DNA from: BOKV01 sp041739465
GTDB taxonomy: Bacteria > Pseudomonadota > Alphaproteobacteria > Rhizobiales > Rhizobiaceae
Direction of reading: 5' to 3'
NCBI GenBank assembly: GCA_041739465.1
Contig: JBGSNX010000024.1
Location: 1-7,651, forward strand
Length of the DNA stretch: 7,651 nucleotides
The translations under genes and the position numbers were made by a program. Under the pieces are notes generated by a model that had not been told where the DNA came from, did no database searches, and worked only from the letters and a program-made list of their open reading frames with translations. Positions 1-6,226 of this stretch are shown piece by piece. Positions within the stretch are counted from its first letter, which is position 1; each line of letters opens with the position of its first letter.

Positions 1-733
1 ACTTCGCGAGTTGTTCTCCTCGTATGAATATCCAGGCGATGACATTCCGATCATCAAGGGTTCTGCTCACCAGGCAATGATTGGCGAGCGTCCCGACATT
101 GGCGAAAACTCGATCCGCGCGCTGATGAAGGCGGTTGACGAATACATCCCGACCCCGGCCCGTGCGATTGACCAGCCATTCCTGATGCCGATCGAAGACG
201 TGTTTTCGATCTCTGGCCGCGGCACGGTTGTGACCGGCCGTGTCGAGCGCGGGATTGTCAAGGTTGGCGAGGAAATCGAGATTGTCGGCATTCGCCCGAC
301 CATCAAATCGACCTGCACCGGCGTTGAAATGTTCCGCAAGCTTCTGGACCAGGGCCAGGCCGGCGACAACATCGGCGCGCTGCTTCGCGGCGTTGACCGT
401 GAAGGCGTTGAGCGTGGCCAGGTTCTTTGCAAGCCAGGTTCGGTCAAGCCGCACAAGAAGTTCCGGGCGGAAGCCTACATCCTGACCAAGGAAGAGGGTG
501 GCCGTCACACGCCATTCTTCACCAACTACCGTCCGCAGTTCTACTTCCGCACGACCGACGTGACGGGCATTGTTCAGCTGCCGGAAGGCGTTGAAATGGT
601 CATGCCAGGCGACAATGTCGAAATGCTGGTCGAGCTGATCGTGCCGATCGCGATGGAAGAGCGCCTGCGCTTCGCCATCCGTGAAGGTGGACGCACCGTG
701 GGTGCGGGCATCGTCGCAGCCATCATCGAGTAA
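1..733 (+). CDS. tuf: Elongation factor Tu (EF-Tu), C-terminal part; 5' end outside the window
   Basis: EF-Tu is the GTPase that carries aminoacyl-tRNA to the ribosomal A site in the cytoplasm. The reading frame enters at base 2 and runs about 243 codons to TAA at 731-733. Compared from memory with the E. coli protein, it starts near residue 150. The GTP-binding P-loop, switch regions and NKxD motif are therefore outside the window. What remains is the end of the G domain (PGDDIPIIKGSA), then domain 2 (FSISGRGTVVTGRVERG, KSTCTGVEMFRK) and domain 3 (EGGRHTPFF, YRPQFYFRTTDVTG, LRFAIREGGRTVGAG). All of these are intact, with no frameshift. The ending, GIVAAIIE, is of the kind seen in Hyphomicrobiales. 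Two tuf copies are common in this group. The nearby tRNA-Trp suggests the tufB-type locus rather than the str-operon copy, which is normally followed by rpsJ. A strong terminator follows at once. Confidence 0.98.
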   Translation, partial: LRELFSSYEYPGDDIPIIKGSAHQAMIGERPDIGENSIRALMKAVDEYIPTPARAIDQPFLMPIEDVFSISGRGTVVTGRVERGIVKVGEEIEIVGIRPTIKSTCTGVEMFRKLLDQGQAGDNIGALLRGVDREGVERGQVLCKPGSVKPHKKFRAEAYILTKEEGGRHTPFFTNYRPQFYFRTTDVTGIVQLPEGVEMVMPGDNVEMLVELIVPIAMEERLRFAIREGGRTVGAGIVAAIIE

Positions 734-752
734 TATCTACAAATTATGATCG

Positions 753-780
753 AAAAGGGCGGCCATTGGCCGCCTTTTTT
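753..780 (+). terminator. Rho-independent terminator of tuf
   Basis: A GC-rich perfect stem, GGCGGCC (758-764) with GGCCGCC (768-774), has the 3-nt loop ATT and is followed by six T (775-780). The A run at 753-756 can pair with the T run and lengthen the stem. It lies 20 nt after the tuf stop codon. This is a textbook intrinsic terminator and should separate tuf transcription from the next gene. Confidence 0.93.
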
Positions 781-860
781 GTTGCCTGGCCTTCGTCGTT
801 TTTCGCCACGACACCCTTGAAAGTTGAAAGTATCTGGGTGAACCTGCCATACGAAGTTCT

Positions 861-866
861 AGGTGG
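861..866 (+). promoter_or_regulatory. Shine-Dalgarno that sets the start of the three-domain protein at ATG 872
   Basis: AGGTGG at 861-866 is 5 nt from ATG 872. It overlaps the alternative GTG at 863, which therefore has no usable site of its own. This supports the 805-residue form starting at ATG 872 over the 808-residue form. Confidence 0.65.
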
Positions 867-871
867 GCGCG

Positions 872-3289
872 ATGAGAACGCTGTGTCGGTTTGGAATAAT
901 CATATGGTTTGCATTCGCCGCCGCTACGTCGCTGGCTGCGGGAAAGCTTGATAACGACGAAATTCCTTCGATGGATTTCTTCCTGGTCAAAAGCGCATCG
1001 AAAAAATGCGAACCCGATTGTCCCACATGGATTTACGCCCACGGAAAGCTGGAACCGGGAACTTCAGCCAGGTTTGCCAAGTTCATGAAAACGCTGGGCA
1101 AGAGAGCCTATCCTGTGGTGCTCAACTCACCTGGCGGCAGCGTTGAATCCGCGATGGAAATGGGTCGGCTGATCCGCAAACGCGGTCTGGATGTGGTGGT
1201 CGGTGCAACAAGCTTTGTAGGCTGTTTGCCCCGTGCCAAGGACTGCAAGCTCGCTAAGGCAGACAAGGGTATCTACAGGGGAAGTCTGATCTCCGGCGCG
1301 ATCTGCAATTCGGCATGCCCGTTCATCTTCGCTTCGGGGAAGACCCGTCTGGCTGGAGCCTACAACCATATCGGGGTGCATCGGATCACCAGCTTTTTTT
1401 CGCGCGACCAGGTCCAGTACCGCCTCCATTACAAGATCATCAAGGGGCAGAAGAAAGTCGTTCGCAAGGAAATCGTCAGCCGAAAGAAAGGCAAGTTGCA
1501 ATCGACAACCGAGATGTCGAAGGACTTGCGCAAGAAGTTGACCACTTATTTCGCCGAGATGGGCGTGAAATCGGAATTTCTGACCTTTGTAACCAGCACG
1601 CCAGCCAGCGACATTCGCCGGCTGACCTCTAGCGAAATGGCGAGCGTAGGTCTGACAACCGCTAGCGGCGAACCCGGCGAATTTGTCGAGGCTTTCCGCT
1701 CTGACAAAAGCCTTCAGGCAGGGGGCCTTCCCGCGGTCCAATTCTTCCTGCCGAACGAAAATCCAAAGCCTGAGGAACCCATGCGGTTTGCAATTGTCCG
1801 CAATGAGACGGGATGCCAACCTCTCTGCCCTTACTGGATATACGGCTTTGGGCGAATCACGCCCCATACGCCCCAATTGCTTTTGAACATCCTGGCCTTG
1901 CCGGCTGCCAATCATCTACCATTGGTCTTGTCGTCAACCGGTGGCGATGTAGAAGCCGCATCCCAGATGGCATTTATTGTCTCAATGCGCGCACTTGATA
2001 CGGCAGTCGGTCTTACCAAGCTCGGCTCCTGTGTCAAATCCGGCAAATGTCTGACCACGGGCGCGACCTACAATGGAATTCATTTAGGCTTTGACAGCCA
2101 TTGCTATGGGGCATGCGTGCTGGTTCTTGCGGCGGGAAGGCAAAGATATGTCGGGCCGTCCACCTATGTGAACCTCTACAATATCGACCCGGCGCTCGCA
2201 GCTGCGAAAAACATGGTGAATTACTTCTTCTTCGCCAAGGATGTGCCCGATGACAAGAAGTTCCACGATGCCCTGTTGACCAATCTGCAGAAGTCTTCAG
2301 TTGATGTGGCCCATCCATCGCTGAAATATTCAAGGCCGCAGAACGACAATGACAATCTTTCGATCGACCAGCTCTTGAAGTCACGAATAGCGAACAAGCA
2401 TGACTCTGCCGACATATTTGCTGCTCCCATTGCCTGTACCAGGCAGCCCGCGCCGGTCAATTGCCGTTCCATGACGTATGGGGCTTTTGCGGAAAACCAG
2501 CTGGCACAACAAGCCTCCGTCGACGCAGCAAAGGGATCGGAACAGATTCGGCAAAAAGAAAGACGTTTGTCAGCGCCAGCAAGCGGACCGGAACAGCCGA
2601 TGAGGTTTGCTATGGTGCGAACAGCCGGCAAATGCGATCCCAAATGCCCGCGTTGGATCGCAGCCGAAGGTCGGATAGTCGGTGAAACGGCAATGCAATT
2701 TGAAGACTTTCTTGTCAAAGAACCGGCAAGGGGCTTGCCCCTGATCCTGTCGTCGACGGGTGGGGACGTCGATACGGCAAAGGTTCTGGCAGGCTTGATA
2801 AAGCAGCATGACCTGTCGGTAGCGGTAGCAAGGACCGATGCCCGATTCTGCCCGCCCGGCAAAGTTTGTGAACCGAAAAGCGCGTACGAACAGGCCACAG
2901 CAACCGATGAAGGCGGATATTGCTTCGGAGCCTGCATGATGCTTCTTGCATCAGGGAAAGTCCGGCTGGCGGCCCGTGGCACCCATGTCAGCCTGGCGCG
3001 ATGGGAAATGGGTAAACCGATGACGAGCGCCATGGTCGCGAACCTCAAGCCCAGTCCTTTCTCCAAGCCGGATCCGCAATTGCACGGAAAATTGCTCAGT
3101 TCATTGGACGCGCAACTGATCGACACCAGGGATGTGGCTTTCAGGATCAGGATCCCCGGCAGTGAAATCGTGACATTGAGCGTGCCCGAACTTGAGTCAT
3201 CAAAGCTTGTTTCATTGCCTGAAACCGTTTCCCTGCTGACGGGTGCCGATCGATGCCGCAAGTTCGCAGGTTCGCCGAATTGCCTTTGA
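872..3289 (+). CDS. Exported protein with three tandem ClpP/crotonase-like (COG3904-type) domains; domains 2 and 3 lack catalytic residues
   Basis: The protein has 805 residues and its function is unknown. Residues 1-23 are a Sec-type signal peptide (basic start, hydrophobic IIIWFAFAAA, cleavage near SLA-AG), so it is probably periplasmic. Three repeats follow, at roughly 33-290, 300-535 and 573-805. Each has CxxxCPxWI (C46/C50, C315/C319, C588/C592), a ClpP-like strand-turn (NSPGGS 85-90, SSTGGD 354-359, SSTGGD 627-632), a Cx5-6C pair and a CxxAC nucleophile turn. Domain 1 has CNSAC with S147, H170 (GVHR) 23 residues later and D247 (SDIRRL), a plausible Ser-His-Asp triad. At the same spacing domain 2 has G413 and Y436, and domain 3 has G686 and A709, so both should be inactive. 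The mature chain has 22 cysteines, probably disulfide-bonded. Domains 2 and 3 resemble each other more than domain 1. The family assignment is from motifs only. It could be a protease with two scaffold domains or a non-enzymatic binding protein. Confidence 0.9.
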   Translation: MRTLCRFGIIIWFAFAAATSLAAGKLDNDEIPSMDFFLVKSASKKCEPDCPTWIYAHGKLEPGTSARFAKFMKTLGKRAYPVVLNSPGGSVESAMEMGRLIRKRGLDVVVGATSFVGCLPRAKDCKLAKADKGIYRGSLISGAICNSACPFIFASGKTRLAGAYNHIGVHRITSFFSRDQVQYRLHYKIIKGQKKVVRKEIVSRKKGKLQSTTEMSKDLRKKLTTYFAEMGVKSEFLTFVTSTPASDIRRLTSSEMASVGLTTASGEPGEFVEAFRSDKSLQAGGLPAVQFFLPNENPKPEEPMRFAIVRNETGCQPLCPYWIYGFGRITPHTPQLLLNILALPAANHLPLVLSSTGGDVEAASQMAFIVSMRALDTAVGLTKLGSCVKSGKCLTTGATYNGIHLGFDSHCYGACVLVLAAGRQRYVGPSTYVNLYNIDPALAAAKNMVNYFFFAKDVPDDKKFHDALLTNLQKSSVDVAHPSLKYSRPQNDNDNLSIDQLLKSRIANKHDSADIFAAPIACTRQPAPVNCRSMTYGAFAENQLAQQASVDAAKGSEQIRQKERRLSAPASGPEQPMRFAMVRTAGKCDPKCPRWIAAEGRIVGETAMQFEDFLVKEPARGLPLILSSTGGDVDTAKVLAGLIKQHDLSVAVARTDARFCPPGKVCEPKSAYEQATATDEGGYCFGACMMLLASGKVRLAARGTHVSLARWEMGKPMTSAMVANLKPSPFSKPDPQLHGKLLSSLDAQLIDTRDVAFRIRIPGSEIVTLSVPELESSKLVSLPETVSLLTGADRCRKFAGSPNCL

Positions 3290-3374
3290 GGTTCTTTGGC
3301 GCAGTTAGGCACTTTGCCGTGCCAAACCAACTTGAATTGTCTGGCGATATGTGAAATCACGGCTGCCACGCGAT

Positions 3375-3450
<76 letters not shown>

Positions 3451-3483
3451 TTTCAGATTGAAAAAATTCCAGCCAGAAAACAC

Positions 3484-3507
3484 AGCGTCAACTTGCCATG
3501 ACGCTTT
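3484..3507 (+). terminator. Possible weak terminator after tRNA-Trp
   Basis: Perfect 7-bp arms AGCGTCA (3484-3490) and TGACGCT (3499-3505) flank an 8-nt loop, 34 nt after the tRNA. Only three T follow the stem (3505-3507), so this is a weak intrinsic terminator at best. It could instead be a 3' processing or transcript-stabilising hairpin. Confidence 0.35.
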
Positions 3508-3664
3508 GCATCGCCGCGTTTCCATGCCTAAATCGGCGCTGCAAGGGCCCATGTCGCAAAACGGAAACTGTTTGGCGTTCCTGCGCCATGCAAGCAAGGC
3601 TGCTGCATAGGCTAATGCGGTCTTGACCGGGAGAGGGCGCAATTTTCCTGCCTTCTGTGGTCAA

Positions 3665-3688
3665 CGGGAAGGCATGCCTAAATTCCCG
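3665..3688. promoter_or_regulatory. Inverted repeat, possible upstream operator
   Basis: CGGGAA (3665-3670) and TTCCCG (3683-3688) are perfect 6-bp arms separated by 12 nt. The spacer contains the palindrome GGCATGCC (3671-3678). Arm centres are about 18 bp apart, somewhat under two helical turns. The site ends where the second palindrome at 3688 begins and lies just upstream of the candidate -35 box of the importer operon. A dimeric regulator site is an inference. No binding protein can be named. Confidence 0.35.
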
Positions 3689-3706
3689 GCAATGGTGGCC
3701 ATTGCC
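3688..3706. promoter_or_regulatory. Perfect palindrome overlapping the candidate -35 box; possible operator
   Basis: GGCAATGG (3688-3695) and CCATTGCC (3699-3706) are perfect 8-bp arms around TGG. A second, mutually exclusive pairing, GTGGC (3695-3699) with GCCAC (3704-3708), overlaps it. The right arm covers most of the candidate -35 hexamer TTGCCA (3702-3707). No T run follows, so it is not an intrinsic terminator. Its position suits a repressor site for the downstream importer, but the regulator is unknown. Confidence 0.45.
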
Positions 3707-3731
3707 ACTTGTCGCGAGACCGTCATACTAT
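3702..3731 (+). promoter_or_regulatory. Candidate sigma-70 promoter of the ABC importer operon
   Basis: TTGCCA (3702-3707, five of six to TTGACA) and TACTAT (3726-3731, four of six to TATAAT) are separated by 18 bp. Transcription would begin near 3738, leaving a leader of about 80 nt before ATG 3819. This is a reading by eye, and the overlap of the -35 with a perfect palindrome strengthens it slightly. Confidence 0.4.
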
Positions 3732-3818
3732 CAGGCATAAACAACAAGGTCGGCTGAACCGGCCGAGCAAATTATGCTGGTGGCATCCCGTCATCGGCAA
3801 AACCGGAGGTGGTAACAC

Positions 3819-4970
3819 ATGAAGAAATTGACTTCCGCTGAAGCAACCGTACGCGCCGCAAAAGTTTCGCGCCGCGCGGTGCTCAAGGGCGCATCCGCGC
3901 TTGGCGCAATTGGCGTACTTGCGCCGCTTTACAGCAAGAACGCGCTGGCATCGTCCGGCGAAGTGAACTTCACCGGCTGGGCTGGCTATCCAAAGCTTGC
4001 CGAAACCGTATTCCCAGCCTTTGAAAAGGCCACCGGCATCAAGGTCAAGTTCACCGAACTTCCAGACCAGGACGCCATGTTCGCACAGGCGAAGGTTGCC
4101 CTTGAAGCTGGCGGCATCGACATCATCGAGCCAACAATCGACCGTTGGGGCGGCTGGAACTCGAACGGCATCCTGCAGCCATTCGACGAATCCAAGCTGG
4201 CAATGGACAACTATCTGCCAGGTCTGGCCGATGGTTCAGCCGGTGAGCGTTCGCGCGCCGACGGCAAGCTGTTCTACGTTCCTTCAAACTGGGGCACAGA
4301 GGCCCTCGTTGCCAAGGACGGTACCGCCAAGCTTTCTTCGCCAGCTTCACTGGGCGATCTGTTCAACCCGGAAAACCAGGTTGTCCTGCGTCCTCACTCG
4401 ACCCTCGCCGCAATGGGCCGCTGGCTCGACGCGACAGGCAAGCTGCCCCGTCCATGGATGGACAGCTACACCGACATGGGCGCAATGGTCCAGCTTTGGG
4501 ACATCGCGCTGGCCGAAGCCATCAAGGCGAAGGCAAACGTTGTTCAGTGGTGGTCTGGCGAAAACGAAGCCAATGCCGGCTTTGTTGCAAACGGCGCCGT
4601 ACTCGGCCTGAACTGGGATTCGACCGGCTACAACCTGCGCAAAGATGGCTACAAGTACATTGCACCGGTTGAAGGCGCGTTCGCCTGGCACCAGGGCTTT
4701 GTCATGATGAAGAATGCCAAGAACACAGACCAGGCGCATGAATTCGCCAAGTTCGTTTCGACAGCAGACGGCGCGGCAATGTGGGCAACCGCATTCTCGT
4801 CGAACCCGGTCGGCAAGGGCGCGGCTGAAAAGCTCGATCCAGAAGTCTCCGCATACTACAGCGGCACCTTCAACGACGAGGCGCTTGCCAAGTTGTGGTG
4901 GTGGCCAGAACAGACCGCAGAATTCATCGCCAAGCGCGGCGAATATGCGGACAAGTACAAGGCTGCATAA
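3819..4970 (+). CDS. ABC transporter periplasmic solute-binding protein, PotD/PotF-like (COG0687), Tat-exported
   Basis: The protein has 383 residues, usual for the family. It would capture a small solute in the periplasm for the permease encoded downstream. The start is ATG 3819, with GGAGGT at 3805-3810. The N-terminus carries a twin-arginine motif, SRRAVLK (R18, R19), a hydrophobic stretch and a cleavage site near ALA-SS (after residue 44), so export through Tat is likely. The mature chain follows the PotD plan: TGWAGY (51-57) matches the first PotD pocket strand NWTEY, LNWDST (264-269) matches MIWNGS, and FAWHQG (288-293) matches FWMDS. By this eye alignment PotD's polyamine-binding Asp257 becomes Q292. 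The substrate may therefore be a polyamine, another cationic amine or something else. Ten of its 17 proline codons are CCA, unlike the ATPase (2 of 20), which suggests strong expression. A hairpin terminator follows. Confidence 0.93.
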   Translation: MKKLTSAEATVRAAKVSRRAVLKGASALGAIGVLAPLYSKNALASSGEVNFTGWAGYPKLAETVFPAFEKATGIKVKFTELPDQDAMFAQAKVALEAGGIDIIEPTIDRWGGWNSNGILQPFDESKLAMDNYLPGLADGSAGERSRADGKLFYVPSNWGTEALVAKDGTAKLSSPASLGDLFNPENQVVLRPHSTLAAMGRWLDATGKLPRPWMDSYTDMGAMVQLWDIALAEAIKAKANVVQWWSGENEANAGFVANGAVLGLNWDSTGYNLRKDGYKYIAPVEGAFAWHQGFVMMKNAKNTDQAHEFAKFVSTADGAAMWATAFSSNPVGKGAAEKLDPEVSAYYSGTFNDEALAKLWWWPEQTAEFIAKRGEYADKYKAA

Positions 4971-4984
4971 CAGCACAAGTTCCA

Positions 4985-5020
4985 AAACTCGCCGGGCCTG
5001 TTGGTCCGGCGAGTTTCTTT
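4985..5020 (+). terminator. Strong hairpin between binding-protein and ATPase genes (attenuating terminator)
   Basis: Perfect 11-bp arms AAACTCGCCGG (4985-4995) and CCGGCGAGTTT (5006-5016) extend inward by one G-T and two C-G pairs to the loop TGTT (4999-5002). The T-rich tail TTTCTTT ends at 5020. It starts 14 nt after the binding-protein stop codon. No convincing promoter was found between it and the ATPase, so partial read-through is the simplest model. It may also protect the upstream transcript. Confidence 0.85.
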
Positions 5021-5122
5021 GCAGAACAGACGCAAGCGGCCTGAAAGAGCTGCGCGTTTCACCAGATCGCGGCAAAGGTTCATTCTTGAAACCTGTCTTG
5101 CGCGAAAATCAGAAAATTGGTC

Positions 5123-5128
5123 GGGGGA
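5123..5128 (+). promoter_or_regulatory. Shine-Dalgarno-like site supporting the ATPase start at ATG 5138
   Basis: GGGGGA (5123-5128) lies 9 nt before ATG 5138. It falls inside any form started at the upstream in-frame TTG 5117. This favours the ATG and a 361-residue product that begins in the usual place for a PotA-like protein. Confidence 0.5.
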
Positions 5129-5137
5129 CTGACAGGC

Positions 5138-6223
5138 ATGAGTGCAGAAATCGACCTCGACGAGGTGTGCTGCGATTTTGGAAACTTCCGCGCCGTCGAC
5201 AATGTCAGCGTCAAGATAAAGCCGGGCGAGTTCTTTTCCTTTTTGGGGCCATCGGGCTGCGGAAAGACCACCATTCTTCGCATGATTTCCGGCTTTACCG
5301 AACCCTCATCGGGTGTCATCCGCATCGGCGGCAAGGACATGAAGGGCCAGCGGCCAAACCAGCGCCCCACCGCGCTGATTTTCCAGAACCTGGCGTTGTT
5401 CCCGTTAATGCCGGTTTGGGAAAACATTGCATTCGGTCTTGAAGTGCGGGGCGTCGACAAGGCTAAACGCCGCGCCCGGGCCGATGAACTTCTCAGGCTT
5501 GTCGACTTGCCGGGTGCGGGCGACAAGATGATCAGCCAGCTTTCCGGCGGACAAAAGCAGCGCGTGGCGATAGCCCGTGCACTTGCAGTCGAGCCTTCCG
5601 TGATGCTTCTTGATGAGCCGCTTTCAGCGCTCGACCTGAAATTGCGCCAGCATATGCGAGCTGAACTTCGCGCCATCCAGAAGCGCACTGGTGTGACTTT
5701 CAGCTACATTACCCATGACCAGGGCGAAGCGCTTGCAATGTCCGACAGGGTCGGCGTGATGAGCCATGGCCGCTTGCAGCAGGTGGCCGACCCGCGTGAA
5801 ATCTACAACAACCCGGTCAATGGCTTCGTTGCCAGTTTCGTTGGCGAGAACAACATCCTGACTGGCGAGGTTCGCAATCCCTCTGCCGGCAAGGCGGCTT
5901 TCGAAACAACGCATGGCACATTCCACGCGCGTTTGGCCGCAGGTGCGTCCGGCAAGAATGCCAAGCTGTACATCCGGCCGGAGCACATGACCTTCGCGCA
6001 GAAGCCTTTTGGCGAGAATTCGATACCGGTGACGATAGGCGACGTTGCCTTTGAAGGCAATTTCATCACGGTTCATGCTCTGTCAGACAGCGGAGCCCCG
6101 TTCACCGCCGAGCTGCGCAATGACGGCGAAGCCACCGTTCCGGCCCCGGGTTCGAAAATGCACGCGCATTTTGATGCGGCGCGCGCGGCAATCCTGCCCG
6201 ATGAAACCGTGACAGGGGCTTGA
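5138..6223 (+). CDS. ABC transporter ATP-binding protein, PotA/PotG-like (COG3842)
   Basis: This is the cytoplasmic ATPase subunit, which dimerises and powers import through the two permeases encoded next. It has 361 residues, typical for PotA-type subunits. All nucleotide-binding motifs are intact: Walker A GPSGCGKTT (37-45), Q-loop Q83 (IFQN), signature LSGGQ (135-139), Walker B VMLLDE (155-160, catalytic E160), D-loop SALD (163-166) and H-loop H193 (ITHD). After about residue 235 comes a TOBE-type C-terminal domain (LYIRPEHM at 277-284), which in this family regulates or contacts the partner subunit. ATG 5138 was chosen over TTG 5117 because of the Shine-Dalgarno position and homology. It lies 167 nt after the binding-protein gene, across a hairpin terminator, and ends 3 nt before the first permease, so translation of the two is probably coupled. 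Confidence 0.95.
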   Translation: MSAEIDLDEVCCDFGNFRAVDNVSVKIKPGEFFSFLGPSGCGKTTILRMISGFTEPSSGVIRIGGKDMKGQRPNQRPTALIFQNLALFPLMPVWENIAFGLEVRGVDKAKRRARADELLRLVDLPGAGDKMISQLSGGQKQRVAIARALAVEPSVMLLDEPLSALDLKLRQHMRAELRAIQKRTGVTFSYITHDQGEALAMSDRVGVMSHGRLQQVADPREIYNNPVNGFVASFVGENNILTGEVRNPSAGKAAFETTHGTFHARLAAGASGKNAKLYIRPEHMTFAQKPFGENSIPVTIGDVAFEGNFITVHALSDSGAPFTAELRNDGEATVPAPGSKMHAHFDAARAAILPDETVTGA

Positions 6224-6226
6224 GCG

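Larger units (their letters stand above)
3451..3818 (+). other. 368-bp intergenic region without a gene; rich in inverted repeats
   Basis: I found no credible coding frame here on either strand, and no remnant of secE, which might be expected after this tRNA. It holds a hairpin just after the tRNA (3484-3505), a 12-bp near-palindrome CGGTCTTGACCG (3618-3629), an 11-bp direct repeat CATGCCTAAAT (3523-3533 and 3673-3683), two abutting inverted repeats (3665-3688 and 3688-3706), a candidate promoter (3702-3731) and a 5-bp hairpin in the presumed leader (TCGGC 3750-3754 with GCCGA 3762-3766). The right half is best read as the control region of the transporter operon. Confidence 0.6.

Noticed and set aside
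817..855. Possible promoter (TTGAAA boxes at 817 and 824) before the three-domain gene
   Set aside because: No acceptable -10 hexamer lies 16-18 bp downstream. The best fit would start transcription almost at the Shine-Dalgarno.
1127..1915. A 262-codon open frame on the - strand
   Set aside because: It lies wholly inside the well-supported + strand gene, shows no recognisable domain, and is explained as an antisense shadow in GC-rich DNA.
3295..3326. Hairpin TTTGGC/GCCAAA with inner GGCA/TGCC after the three-domain gene
   Set aside because: There is no T run after the stem and the pairing is interrupted, so I do not call it an intrinsic terminator. Transcription may continue into tRNA-Trp or end by Rho.
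4347..5075. A 242-codon open frame on the - strand across the binding-protein gene
   Set aside because: It is a shadow frame: it covers the coding sequence of a clear PotD-like protein and also the terminator hairpin, with no motif of its own.
5086..5117. Possible internal promoter before the ATPase (TTGAAA at 5086-5091)
   Set aside because: The only A/T-rich -10-like hexamers lie at spacings of 12 or 20 bp, outside the workable range.
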